Notes: a model not told the origin generated them from the letters alone. Counted from the first letter of the stretch, positions 8,701 to 16,444 are shown. The stretch is 64,000 nucleotides of DNA from Calditrichaceae bacterium (GCA_013360445.1 JABWBP010000010.1:101261-165260); one strand, 5' to 3'. Made by a program: numbers and translations.

Positions 8701-11098
8701 GGTAGTATTGGAAGCAGGCGTCCCCGAAATCGTTGTAAACGAAGGCCAGGATGGAGTTGCGCACCCGCGGGTTGGCCTTGTTCTTCAAGCGCTCGTTGAT
8801 GAATCCGGCTAAAAAGGGATCGCCGAGCAGCCCGCACACCGCCTGCACCTCCGCGGCCGGCGGGTCGTTGGCCAGGATTTCTCCTAAGCGGCGGAAAAAA
8901 TCGCCCGCGGAAACGGCTCCCCCCTCTTTCCACTGCGCAGAAGTCTTCCACCATGAGGGATGTTTGGCGGCCTGGACGGAAATCCATTCCCCCGGGGAAG
9001 CTTCTTCCGGGGAAGAAGCTTCCGCCGCGCCGATCTCCCCCGCCAGCGCGTTTAACAGCCACCCCAATCGTTCGGCGGCGGATTTGGCGAAGTCTTCTTC
9101 GGAGCGGTTCGCGTTCCCCGCCCGCTCCGAAAAAGTCATCGACAAAGCCGCGGTGAGTTCCGCAAATTCCCGCTGCGGCTCGTCGAACCCTTCCCAGGCG
9201 CTCCAGCGCCGCAGCGCGGTATCTAAATAGCGTTGATAGCGCCGGAAAAGCGCCTCCCCGATGAGGTCGAAAAAATAGTCCACGTAATTGGTGATCGCCT
9301 GGGTGACGATGGCGGAGGCCGCGGCGGTGTAGTGCTCGTAAGCGCCGACGAAATCCCCCTGCTCCGCGGCGATGCGCGCCAGGCCGTGATCCAGCTCCGC
9401 CACGAAGGTTTCCCGCTTGATCTCCTTGTATTCCCGCCCGCTCAGGAAATCATCCCGCGCTTCCCGCAGGTCTTCCGCGCCGCCCAACAGCCAGCGGATG
9501 TAACCGCGGTTAGCCCAGGCGCCCACGTTGCCGGGATTGAGCTTCAACACCTCTTCGTACTTTTTCAGCACCGACCCGGCGACGTTGCGCTCCAAAGTGG
9601 GGCGGGAGCGCCACAATTTTTCCGCCTTGATCGCTAAGGAAAACTGCGCCACCTCGAAGCGCGGCTCTAACTCCACCACCCGCTGGAAGATTTGCATCTC
9701 CGTGCGCAGGTGCGCTTCCACCTCGGCGTACACGAAATTATAGTGGGCGTTGTCGCCGGCGCGGTTGGGGTCGAACATCTCCGCTTTCTTCAGCCAGTCC
9801 CAGGCGTCCGGCACGGAGCCGAGGTACATCCAGGCCAGGGCGGTGGTTACGTACGCCTCGAAGAGATACTCTTTTCGACCGGGAACGTCATCGGGCAGGT
9901 TTTCCAGGCGCTCCACCGCCCGCTCCGCAATGGGGCGGGTCTCGAAAACCGGGTAGAGCTTCTGCCCCAGAAGCCCGGCCAGGATGCGGCGATACAACAG
10001 CATCCGGGCGTAGCCTAACTCCGCCCGCGCCAGCAAGACCTCCCGCACGCCTGAGCGCGGAAAGAGGAACGCGGCCAGCCGGCGCAGCCCCCGGCGCAGG
10101 CGCAGCAGCATTCGCAGCCCCTGTTGAAGCAGCTTTTTGCCCCGGGAGGAGGAGAGCGGCTGCAAGGCGGGATCGAAATACTCGATGGCCTGCTGATACA
10201 GCTTGCGGGCTTCGTCGTAGGCTTCCAAGGTATTGGAACGGGCGTAGTCCTCCGCCTCGTAGAACAGCGCCACGGCGCGGAAGTAGTCCGAGGGGAGCAG
10301 CGCGATCTTCTGCTGCACGTTCAACTGGATTTGTTTGTAGATCTCCGTGGCCACCGTAAAATAGAGCCGCTCCAGGATTTGCTCGTACTTCTCGGCGTCG
10401 CTGTTGAGGGGAACCGCGGGCGGCTGGCCGGGCGCGCCGCCGGTTTCGGTTTTCAGGGGATAGCGAATGGGGTAGGCCAGGGTTTCCGGGCTGCCGGGAG
10501 GGCCGATGCGCACCCGGGGCATAATTTCTAACATCCACTGGCCGTGGCGGTCTTTGCGCCGGGTGTAGTGCCCGCGGATGTGAATGTGCGACTGGTAGCT
10601 CTCCTGGTTCTCCCCTTCTAAAAATTGATCGTCCAACAGCAGCAGCCGCCCGATGCGCTCGTTGATCTTCTCGCACAAATGGTGCGAGAGCAGCGCCAGG
10701 TTGGGGTCTGCATCCGCATTGTCGCCGGAGACCGGCTGGAAGGTTTCCAGGGAAAAGGTGTAGCGGAAGGGCTGGTTGGACTCCTTCAGCCAGAAGCGTT
10801 TCCAGATTAGCAGCGCCCCGAAAACGGCCAGGGAGATTACCGGGATCAGCAGCAGTTGCCCCGCGGAAAGCTGCTGCCACCAGACCGGATCGAGCAGGTT
10901 GGCCCAGGGGAAATTGCGGATCGCTTCCCAGTTCAATTCATCCCACCAGCGGGAGAGTTCAACAAGAATCGGCGTTAAGGAGATAAGGAAGCCGATCCAG
11001 CCGATCTTCCCGATGCGCTTGTTCTGCCGCAGACCCCGGTCGATGCCCTGGATTTGCTGCAAGAGGTCCTGGGGAGGGATGAATTTGATCCAGTTCAT
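5714..11098 (-). CDS. Membrane-anchored TPR/coiled-coil scaffold with C-terminal SctV/FlhA-like domain
   Basis: A 1794-residue protein. Two hydrophobic segments lie near the N-terminus (about 31-50 and 79-102). A mixed region follows, then TPR-like helical repeats (about 260-860), a charged coiled coil rich in Glu/Arg/Gln (about 870-925), a second helical repeat region (about 1200-1420), and finally a domain resembling the SctV/FlhA cytoplasmic part (about 1436-1790). In that domain I see PIAIEVEAGLFSL, which matches the start of the FlhA cytoplasmic domain; an NSYIIMI strand; GFEYMAYHLEAVIYEH in the place of the 'ATHL..VLRRHA' helix; and RRLLEIEFPRVRILSFPEL at the end. No FlhA-type multi-helix membrane domain is present. 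The start is the ATG at 11098; no strong ribosome-binding site is visible. GC-rich codon use matches the chromosomal backbone. Fusion of this domain to TPRs is, to my knowledge, not a described architecture. Confidence 0.75.
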   Translation of the reverse strand: MNWIKFIPPQDLLQQIQGIDRGLRQNKRIGKIGWIGFLISLTPILVELSRWWDELNWEAIRNFPWANLLDPVWWQQLSAGQLLLIPVISLAVFGALLIWKRFWLKESNQPFRYTFSLETFQPVSGDNADADPNLALLSHHLCEKINERIGRLLLLDDQFLEGENQESYQSHIHIRGHYTRRKDRHGQWMLEIMPRVRIGPPGSPETLAYPIRYPLKTETGGAPGQPPAVPLNSDAEKYEQILERLYFTVATEIYKQIQLNVQQKIALLPSDYFRAVALFYEAEDYARSNTLEAYDEARKLYQQAIEYFDPALQPLSSSRGKKLLQQGLRMLLRLRRGLRRLAAFLFPRSGVREVLLARAELGYARMLLYRRILAGLLGQKLYPVFETRPIAERAVERLENLPDDVPGRKEYLFEAYVTTALAWMYLGSVPDAWDWLKKAEMFDPNRAGDNAHYNFVYAEVEAHLRTEMQIFQRVVELEPRFEVAQFSLAIKAEKLWRSRPTLERNVAGSVLKKYEEVLKLNPGNVGAWANRGYIRWLLGGAEDLREARDDFLSGREYKEIKRETFVAELDHGLARIAAEQGDFVGAYEHYTAAASAIVTQAITNYVDYFFDLIGEALFRRYQRYLDTALRRWSAWEGFDEPQREFAELTAALSMTFSERAGNANRSEEDFAKSAAERLGWLLNALAGEIGAAEASSPEEASPGEWISVQAAKHPSWWKTSAQWKEGGAVSAGDFFRRLGEILANDPPAAEVQAVCGLLGDPFLAGFINERLKNKANPRVRNSILAFVYNDFGDACFQYYRRDGDERMFEQAREAYERAVQLNPAFVISFFNLHQIHKWKWDYEPAKTHLLQVRALEPHWPDGKLALAEVNARLAEKKENDAGEQQRLAGEKEQEIRRLQGESEKLRQEARELREKIARRRERRMPERAVSMAGEPEPQQGADLLRNVRPSGLPVSANVAQAPAHRFPGSGFSSLPEGETPEEKLLKTLEEQIEAGDEEIRRAQEALAQHQADAGQCHRESEGLAGEALEVLESLLPHRLLWVRENGRQRFNLAGLAAQPAIRWEKELKDLHIHTLHYLGVVFRARKQAEATALFSQIQERFWPTELFELRDDLKKSLDETLLQDAAYGELKKSPLYSRLLENPQFFALLRGNRHRELYFRSKEYRELLKNPAWRQLLRHPRHRDLLNYRRFNRDIFYLGENWALEYFYPHWALNYVLYDQAFSAGREGLPEYRGVRFKEAKDFLIEAARERNRSGYFYYWIGEKLNGLGLKESALQVWKLCEEAPDARVLLKLAGSLKSLERWEDSLKLYRRALRLDEKYAEQSRADYHLQCGSLLWIMGERREALEEFEKMAPEGGEGAAAPFGRIVQEILPHTGEGESYYLLKNWLNGREIYFAGRGDQTAAADAKTARLTLVREKYPLIRRHPRAAPNAASSASLLPVVTPIAIEVEAGLFSLPAPAYGDDHPLFKIHYPNAQQRIQEKLGLKAPGLRGRLSNSGMAPNSYIIMIMEVPIVLGAVEPGKRFLPQYQRFPGLASGQKMAVQPAYDPLSGEMSGAWIPEPLLEKIGLAAADTWDGFEYMAYHLEAVIYEHIGAFLDAQKTGDMLAIWQEEAGQEAVPRRELITQRLPQREAKNRFTEMLHWLAKEGAPVSDLALLSEVFQRHAADREDVVPAVEAARLALRDKLPGNEPGNRFWELSAEFEQEIAQNLRQSGGRTFLALEPLPTQNLLSAVREALQGQPQWKTVLVTRGEGLRFYLRRLLEIEFPRVRILSFPELKPEWRKRIGGRIELKRDG

Positions 11099-11133
11099 GG
11101 GAGCTCGCTCAAAACTTAGACGCCGGTTGATTC

Positions 11134-11191
11134 GGAAACCGCCCGGTAACAGTTGGCAGGGTATAACTTAAGCACCGCCGGGCGGTTTTCC
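11134..11191. repeat. Hairpin between divergent genes
   Basis: The 5' arm, GGAAACCGCCCGG (11134-11146), pairs with CCGGGCGGTTTTCC (11178-11191) around a loop of about 30 bases. It sits in the roughly 300-base divergent spacer between the scaffold gene and the NACHT gene, where promoters for both should lie. The rest of the spacer (to 11401) remains open in the NACHT frame, but I see no ribosome-binding site for an earlier start and regard it as non-coding. Confidence 0.5.
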
Positions 11192-11401
11192 AACAGGAAC
11201 GTTAAACGCGAAGATGAAGCGGAGAAGCTCATCGTTCCACCCAAAATGTGCAATGATGAGCTAAAAAGGTTCAGCGATGAACCCCGAAGGCGGATCTTCC
11301 ACTTGGGCGAGGCCGACGCGGCGCCGCCGCAAGGTTTTTTTCGCTTCGCTTATTCCCTGAAATTCCCTAAATTATCCCATCCGAAATACAGAGGCGGAAG
11401 C

Positions 11402-14308
11402 ATGGATTTGATGAGCATTGCAGCAGCCATTTACGCGCAATTGGCGGCCAACTTGATCGAGAAATCCGGCAAAGCGTTGAGCCAGAAATTCAAAACCCCG
11501 GAAAAGGAACGCGCGGTTGACCGCTGTGTTCACGGCGCATTGGTAGCCCTTCTGACCAGCGCGGTGAATCTTGAAGAAAATTTGAAAAAGCGTCTGAAAA
11601 CAATGTTAGAGAATTTTTTTGCTGACGACCATACCGTGCAGGAATTGAAAGCATTGCTGCGGGGAATCCCGGCAAACCGTGAAGAGCTATGGGCGATATT
11701 CCAGGATCATACCGGGGAAGAGGGCAGCGTACCGGGTTTCGATTTTGAACGCGCCATTGACCTTTTTGAAGCAGCGTTCATCGAAGCCGCGGTAGAAGAG
11801 CCGGAATTGGTGGAGATTATCCAGGTGCGGGAACTGCGCGAACAGAGCGGCTTGCAGAAGGAGATGCTCACGGCAATGAGAGAAATGGTGAGATACTTAG
11901 AAAGTATCGACCGGGAAACATTGAAACTCGGTCAAGGTATTTTAACCGCTCAAAGTCTAACCAATCAACAAACCATCCGGTTTGAAATACCGGCGATTAC
12001 AGTATCTGTTCAATTGGAAGCGCCGAAAACGCCCATTCCTATTGTCGATGTCACTCTGGAACAGCGGGAGAAAAGACAACGGGATCAGGCCAAAGCCCGC
12101 TACCTGGAGAGCCTGGCAAAAGACTGCCTGAACCTGCCGCTCGCGGCGTTTAGCGAAGAGACTGCCGTGGATGATGCGATAACTCTGGATCAAGTTTATA
12201 TTGACCTGGATACGACCGCTACAATCATTGTTGACAAAAAGGGGAAGAGGATACTTGATCCGGAGATCATCAAAAACTTAGAAGAGAAAAACACCAAACC
12301 GCTAAAAGTTATAGATGCAGCGGTAGAAAATAAGAAATTAGTATTGCTCGGTGATCCGGGGGCGGGGAAAAGCACCTTTGCGCGGAAGCTGTGCGCGTTG
12401 CTGGCGCAGGAAAAGTATCCTGAAGGTTTTGAAAAGGGGTTATTACCGGTTTTTATTCAACTGCGCGATCTGGCGCCGAAAATAGCGGCTCAAAATCTCC
12501 GCAATCTTTCCGGCGCTCATCAAAAAGATGAATTAGCGTCAACGCTTCACGCACAAATTTCAGAGGAATTGCATCGTTTGGAGGCAGATGACTATACGGA
12601 ATCCCTTTGCCAGATAGTTCGAGAGGGCAATTGTCTGTTAGTGTTAGATGGTCTGGATGAGGTGCCCTTTGAGCAGCGGGAGTTGATTCGTCAAACGGTT
12701 AGCGCAATCATCACAAAATATTCGCCAAAGCGAATTATCATTACCTGCCGGATACGTTCCTATACCAAAGAAAGCGAGTTCCCGGCCTTTCAGGCCTTCA
12801 CCATTGCGCCATTAGATGAAGAAAAAATCGCACAATTTGTCAAAGCCTGGTATGAGGCGCAGAAGAATGAAAAGCCATCCAAAGCAAAACGGGAAGCAAA
12901 AATTGAAAACCTGAAAAATGCGGCGCTTTCCGGGGCGTTAATGGAAATATCCTCCAACCCGATGCTGCTTACCACTATGGCGATTATCCACCAACGCGAC
13001 ATTGGGTTGCCGGATAAGCGGGTGCAGCTATACCACTTGGCGGTAGATGTGCTGGTGCGTCGCTGGCGCAAGCATAAAACCGGGGAAACGCTGGCGGCTT
13101 CGGATAAACTGAATGAATTTCTAAAAGAAGATACGCGATTGTTGCCCGCGCTGGAAGGGCTTGCTTTTGAGGCGCACTCAACAGAACGGAAAGGCCGAAC
13201 GGCCGGCGACCTGGAGCGCTTCCGAGCCCTGGAACTATTAGAAGATAGTAAGTACCTGGGCGATATTTCACTGGCAAAGGAATTCCTGGATTACGTTGAT
13301 CAACAATCCGGTTTGCTGACCGGGCGGGGCGGTGAATTGTCTAAACCGGTATCATATAGTTTTCCCCACCGCACCTTCCAGGAATACCTGGCCGGTTGCT
13401 ACCTGGTATCCCACCGGCAGATGGAACGGGAGATTATCAAACTGAGCGGGGAGGGTGAATACTGGTCAACCGCGATGCAATTAGGCTTTGAGGAGTTGCT
13501 ATATAACCGTCGCGGTCAGAATAGCTTGCTGAATTTAGCCTATTTATTGTGTTCGCGCAGCGAAGCCGAAGATATTTCGGAAGAACGCCAGCACCTCTGG
13601 TCATCCAACATTGCGGTGCTGTTAGGAGAGAAATTAATCAAAGAAGACAGCGGTATAAAAAGCGGCGGCGAGACATATTTGAGGCGCTTGAAAACCGCAT
13701 TGGTACGGCTTCTTTCCGGGGGGCTGCCTTTTGAAGAGCGCGTGGAAGCCGGGCGGAACTTAGCGGCGTTGGGAGACCTGGAGAGCTTGAATATTAAGCC
13801 GCTTTATTCTTTGCGCAGGGATGGGTCAACACTGGATAGTGATGTCGCGATAAAAATGCTGAAGCAACGGGATTTTTTTGATTCCTATTATAATAAAGAA
13901 GGCAAAGGGTGCATTCATATTTATCAACCGCAAACATTATCGGGTGATAAAGTGGTGCGGGATTATGCAACCGGTTTAATGTGGCAGCAAGCGGGAAGTA
14001 ATAGAGGAGACTACAAAAAAGCCCAGGAGTATATAAACAAATTAAACAGGGATAACTTTGCCGGTTTCAATGACTGGCGTTTGCCCACCTTAGAGGAGGC
14101 GATGTCTTTGATGGAGAGGGAGAAAAGGGGAGCAGAACTGTACATTGACCCGGTGTTTGATCAAGATCAGTGGTGGATTTGGTGCGCCGACAAAAGCAGC
14201 GCCTCGTTTGCCTGGGTCGTCGGTTTCGCCAGCGGTGGTTGCTACGGCCGCGACTTCGAGGCCGACGACCTCTTTGTGCGTGCCGTTCGTTCCGGACAAT
14301 CATCTTGA
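11402..14308 (+). CDS. NACHT-family STAND NTPase with C-terminal DUF1566 lectin-like domain
   Basis: A 968-residue signalling NTPase. An alpha-helical N-terminal region (1-300) precedes a NACHT module: Walker A GDPGAGKST (about 317), Walker B LLVLDGLDE (about 412), an IIITCRIRSY arginine/sensor stretch, NPMLLTTMAII, and a winged-helix end with SFPHRTFQEYLAG. The C-terminus (about 850-968) is a DUF1566 domain: ATGLMWQQ, NDWRLPT, then a tail ending in FVRAVRSGQ. Bacterial NACHT proteins are known anti-phage and conflict proteins in which the C-terminus senses and the N-terminus recruits or acts. I start at the ATG at 11402 because GAGG stands just upstream; the frame is open to 11153. Base composition is more AT-rich than the flanking genes except for the last 100 bases, which look hypermutated. 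It is divergent from the SctV-like pair. Confidence 0.88.
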   Translation: MDLMSIAAAIYAQLAANLIEKSGKALSQKFKTPEKERAVDRCVHGALVALLTSAVNLEENLKKRLKTMLENFFADDHTVQELKALLRGIPANREELWAIFQDHTGEEGSVPGFDFERAIDLFEAAFIEAAVEEPELVEIIQVRELREQSGLQKEMLTAMREMVRYLESIDRETLKLGQGILTAQSLTNQQTIRFEIPAITVSVQLEAPKTPIPIVDVTLEQREKRQRDQAKARYLESLAKDCLNLPLAAFSEETAVDDAITLDQVYIDLDTTATIIVDKKGKRILDPEIIKNLEEKNTKPLKVIDAAVENKKLVLLGDPGAGKSTFARKLCALLAQEKYPEGFEKGLLPVFIQLRDLAPKIAAQNLRNLSGAHQKDELASTLHAQISEELHRLEADDYTESLCQIVREGNCLLVLDGLDEVPFEQRELIRQTVSAIITKYSPKRIIITCRIRSYTKESEFPAFQAFTIAPLDEEKIAQFVKAWYEAQKNEKPSKAKREAKIENLKNAALSGALMEISSNPMLLTTMAIIHQRDIGLPDKRVQLYHLAVDVLVRRWRKHKTGETLAASDKLNEFLKEDTRLLPALEGLAFEAHSTERKGRTAGDLERFRALELLEDSKYLGDISLAKEFLDYVDQQSGLLTGRGGELSKPVSYSFPHRTFQEYLAGCYLVSHRQMEREIIKLSGEGEYWSTAMQLGFEELLYNRRGQNSLLNLAYLLCSRSEAEDISEERQHLWSSNIAVLLGEKLIKEDSGIKSGGETYLRRLKTALVRLLSGGLPFEERVEAGRNLAALGDLESLNIKPLYSLRRDGSTLDSDVAIKMLKQRDFFDSYYNKEGKGCIHIYQPQTLSGDKVVRDYATGLMWQQAGSNRGDYKKAQEYINKLNRDNFAGFNDWRLPTLEEAMSLMEREKRGAELYIDPVFDQDQWWIWCADKSSASFAWVVGFASGGCYGRDFEADDLFVRAVRSGQSS
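14180..14281 (+). other. Putative diversity-generating retroelement variable region in the DUF1566 domain
   Basis: In the 20 codons from 14216 to 14275 the third base is C fifteen times, T four times and G once, while first and second positions are almost random and adenine is scarce (6 of 60). This is what adenine-specific mutagenesis of an AAC/AAT-rich template leaves (AAY becoming NNY, AAG becoming GAG). The residues lie in the known DGR-targeted part of DUF1566 domains, between an invariant Trp and the VRAVR end. No reverse transcriptase or template repeat is visible in this window, so the element would have to act from elsewhere in the genome. Confidence 0.65.
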
Positions 14309-14379
14309 TAATTTGGTTATTTGAATTATTTGATTATTTGTCTTTTTGATTATTTGGTTTTGTTTTTGTTTTTCACAGG

Positions 14380-14408
14380 TTCCCCGCGAAGCGGGGCGAA
14401 TTTTTTTT
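14380..14408 (+). terminator. Rho-independent terminator after the NACHT gene
   Basis: CCCCGC (14382-14387), a GAA loop and GCGGGG (14391-14396) are followed by a run of eight T (14401-14408). It lies 70 bases downstream of the NACHT stop codon. The bases between are an AT-rich tract repeating TTTGATTATTTG-like words. Confidence 0.8.
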
Positions 14409-14465
14409 GAAAATCGATTTGGGTTAATTTAAAGAGATATGGGAAGAAAATCTGAATATTTTTCC

Positions 14466-14494
14466 TTGACTACTCGTGCGTAATTCCGTACGAT
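14466..14494 (+). promoter_or_regulatory. Promoter with overlapping palindromic operator of the toxin-antitoxin pair
   Basis: TTGACT (14466-14471) and TACGAT (14489-14494) are separated by 17 bases, a good sigma-70 arrangement. An inverted repeat, TCGTGCG (14474-14480) and CGTACGA (14487-14493), fills the spacer and the -10 box, with 6 of 7 bases paired. Autorepression by antitoxin binding to such a palindrome is known for YefM/YoeB and Phd/Doc operons. Confidence 0.6.
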
Positions 14495-14518
14495 AGAATA
14501 AAAACATGAGTTCTGAAA

Positions 14519-14761
14519 ATGAAAACGATAACTGCCACAAAAGCGCGAGATAATTTTTATAAACTGCTCGACGAAACCTCCATGTCCCATGAACCGATTC
14601 AAATTACCGGGAAAAGAACGACAGTCATACTTATTTCCGAGGACGATTGGAGATCCATTCAAGAGACATTATATCTTCTTTCCATTCCCGGAATGAGAGA
14701 ATCGATTCGGGAAGGGCTGGATATCCCACTCGAAGATTGTTCTGAGGAATTGGAATGGTAA
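14519..14761 (+). CDS. yefM: YefM/Phd-family antitoxin
   Basis: An 80-residue protein. The N-terminal part (ITATKARDNFYKLLDE, a hydrophobic-basic stretch, then RTTVILISEDDW and the following RSIQETLYLL helix) is the Phd/YefM DNA-binding fold. The acidic C-terminal tail, rich in Glu/Asp, should wrap the toxin. It overlaps the toxin start by seven bases, so the two are translationally coupled. The preceding promoter carries a palindrome for self-repression. An ATG at 14506 is out of frame and was not used. Confidence 0.9.
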   Translation: MKTITATKARDNFYKLLDETSMSHEPIQITGKRTTVILISEDDWRSIQETLYLLSIPGMRESIREGLDIPLEDCSEELEW

Positions 14762-15021
14762 AATGGAAAATTGTTTTTACCAAACAAGCCCGGAAAGATG
14801 CAAAAAAATTATCCACCGCGGGATTGCGGGAAAAAGCTGAAGCGCTCCTAAAAATTTTGGAAGAAAATCCTTTCCAAAACCCACCTCCTTTTGAAAAATT
14901 AGTTGGCGATCTATCAGGCGCATATTCCCGGCGAATTAATATTCAGCACCGGCTGGTGTACCAGCTTTACGAAGAAGAAAAAGTGGTTAAAATCATCCGA
15001 ATGTGGACGCACTACCAATAA
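14755..15021 (+). CDS. yoeB: YoeB/Txe-family mRNA endoribonuclease toxin
   Basis: An 88-residue RelE-superfamily toxin that cleaves mRNA on the ribosome. The YoeB hallmarks are present: WKIVFTKQARKDAKKL at the N-terminus, a catalytic-glutamate region around FEKLVGDLSGAYSRRIN, the HRLVYQ strand, and the C-terminal MWTHYQ with the catalytic His-Tyr pair. Length matches E. coli YoeB (84 residues). It is coupled to the antitoxin by a seven-base overlap. The pair is AT-rich and sits directly against the GC-rich cca gene, suggesting insertion. Confidence 0.92.
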   Translation: MVKWKIVFTKQARKDAKKLSTAGLREKAEALLKILEENPFQNPPPFEKLVGDLSGAYSRRINIQHRLVYQLYEEEKVVKIIRMWTHYQ

Positions 15022-16434
15022 TTGATGATCCGTTTAGAGATAAAATCGGGCAGGCAAATACTCCGGCAGGTTTTCGAAGCGGGGCAGGGTTTCGGCGCGG
15101 AGGTGTACGCCGTGGGCGGGTTCGTGCGCGACCTCTACTTAGGCAAAGAGGGAACCGACATCGATTTCGTGGTGCTCGGCGACGCGGTGGGGTTCGCGCG
15201 CTTCTTTCGCAAGCAGTTCCGCAGCGGCAAAGTGGTTACTTACGACCGCTTCGGCACCGCCATGGTCGCCTACCGGGATTGGAAATTGGAATTCGTGACC
15301 GCCCGGGCGGAGCATTACCGGGAAGATTCCCGCAAGCCGGAGGTACGCCAGGCGGATTTGCGCTCCGACCTCTCCCGCCGGGATTTCACCATCAACTGCT
15401 TAGCCATGCGCCTCGACCCGCCCCGGTTGGGCGAGGTGATCGATATCTTCGACGGGGTGGGAGACATCGAGCGGAAAATCATTCGCACCCCCCTGGACCC
15501 GGCCATCACCTTCAGCGACGACCCCCTGCGCATCCTGCGCGCCATCCGTTTCGCCGCGGTCTTGCAGTTCAGTATCGAAGAGAAGACCTTCCGGGCGATT
15601 TTCGAGACCCGGGAACGGCTGAAAATCATCTCCCAGGAGCGCATCACCGAGGAGTTCCGCAAAATGATGCTGGCGGATAAGCCTTCCACCGGGTTGAGGC
15701 TGCTGAAGCAGACCGGGGTTGCGGAGATCATTTTTCCGGAGCTGGCGGAGCTGGCCGGGGTGGAGCAGCGCCAGGATTATCACCACAAGGACGTTTTCGA
15801 CCATACCCTCCAGGTGGTGGACAACATCAGCGAGAAAACCGACCGATTCGAGTTGCGCCTGGTCGCGCTGCTGCACGACATCGCCAAGCCGCAAACCAAA
15901 CGATTTGTGGAGGGAAGCGGGTGGACCTTTCACGGGCACGAGGAGTTGGGCGCCCACATGGTGGAGCGAATCGGGCGGCGCATGCGCCTGCCCCTGCACA
16001 CCATCAAATACCTGAAAAAGCTGGTGCGCCTGCACATGCGCCCCACCCAATTGGTGGACGAGGAAGTGACCGACAGCGCCATCCGGCGCATGATGGTGGA
16101 AGCCGGGGAGGACATCGAGGACCTGATGCTGATGTGCCGGGCGGACATCACCTCCAAAAATCCCCGCAAAGTGCAGGAATTCTTAGGCAATTTCGACCGG
16201 GTGGAGACCCGCATCCGCGAAGTGGAAGAAAAAGACAACCTCCGCCGCTTCAAACCGGCGTTCAGCGGGGATGATATTATGAAGCTGCTGAATATTCCCC
16301 CGGGGCCCCGGGTGGGGGAAATCAAACAGGCGATTGTCGATGCCATCTTAGACGGTAAAATTCCCAACGACTACCAGGCCTGTTATGACTATTTTCTGAA
16401 GATCAAAGATACTTTTATTGAAGAAAAAGAGTAG
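15022..16434 (+). CDS. cca: CCA tRNA nucleotidyltransferase with HD domain
   Basis: It adds or repairs the 3' CCA of tRNAs using CTP and ATP without a template. The N-terminal head carries GGFVRDLYLG and a DID catalytic pair (TDIDFVVLG), followed by the RRDFTINCLAM and DPLRILRAIRFAA motifs of class II enzymes. A C-terminal HD phosphohydrolase-like domain has HHKDVFDHTLQVV and LLHDIAKP. TTG at 15022 directly follows the toxin stop; ATG at 15025 is equally possible and adds or removes one residue. Both tRNA genes in this window lack an encoded CCA, consistent with need for this enzyme. Confidence 0.92.
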   Translation: MMIRLEIKSGRQILRQVFEAGQGFGAEVYAVGGFVRDLYLGKEGTDIDFVVLGDAVGFARFFRKQFRSGKVVTYDRFGTAMVAYRDWKLEFVTARAEHYREDSRKPEVRQADLRSDLSRRDFTINCLAMRLDPPRLGEVIDIFDGVGDIERKIIRTPLDPAITFSDDPLRILRAIRFAAVLQFSIEEKTFRAIFETRERLKIISQERITEEFRKMMLADKPSTGLRLLKQTGVAEIIFPELAELAGVEQRQDYHHKDVFDHTLQVVDNISEKTDRFELRLVALLHDIAKPQTKRFVEGSGWTFHGHEELGAHMVERIGRRMRLPLHTIKYLKKLVRLHMRPTQLVDEEVTDSAIRRMMVEAGEDIEDLMLMCRADITSKNPRKVQEFLGNFDRVETRIREVEEKDNLRRFKPAFSGDDIMKLLNIPPGPRVGEIKQAIVDAILDGKIPNDYQACYDYFLKIKDTFIEEKE

Positions 16435-16444
16435 TAATTTGCTG

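Noticed and set aside
9888..10880. A 330-codon alternative frame inside the scaffold gene
   Set aside because: Composition is rich in Arg, Ala, Gly and Pro as expected from an out-of-frame reading of GC-rich DNA; the overlapping 1794-codon frame has clear domains.
3745..11098. Part of a flagellar or type III secretion operon
   Set aside because: No ring, ATPase, needle, filament or other export-apparatus gene is found in the neighbourhood, and both proteins lack the membrane channel.
11153..11401. Upstream extension of the NACHT frame (83 codons)
   Set aside because: Open by chance: no ribosome-binding site near its first codon, and the ATG at 11402 has GAGG upstream and a family-like helical start.
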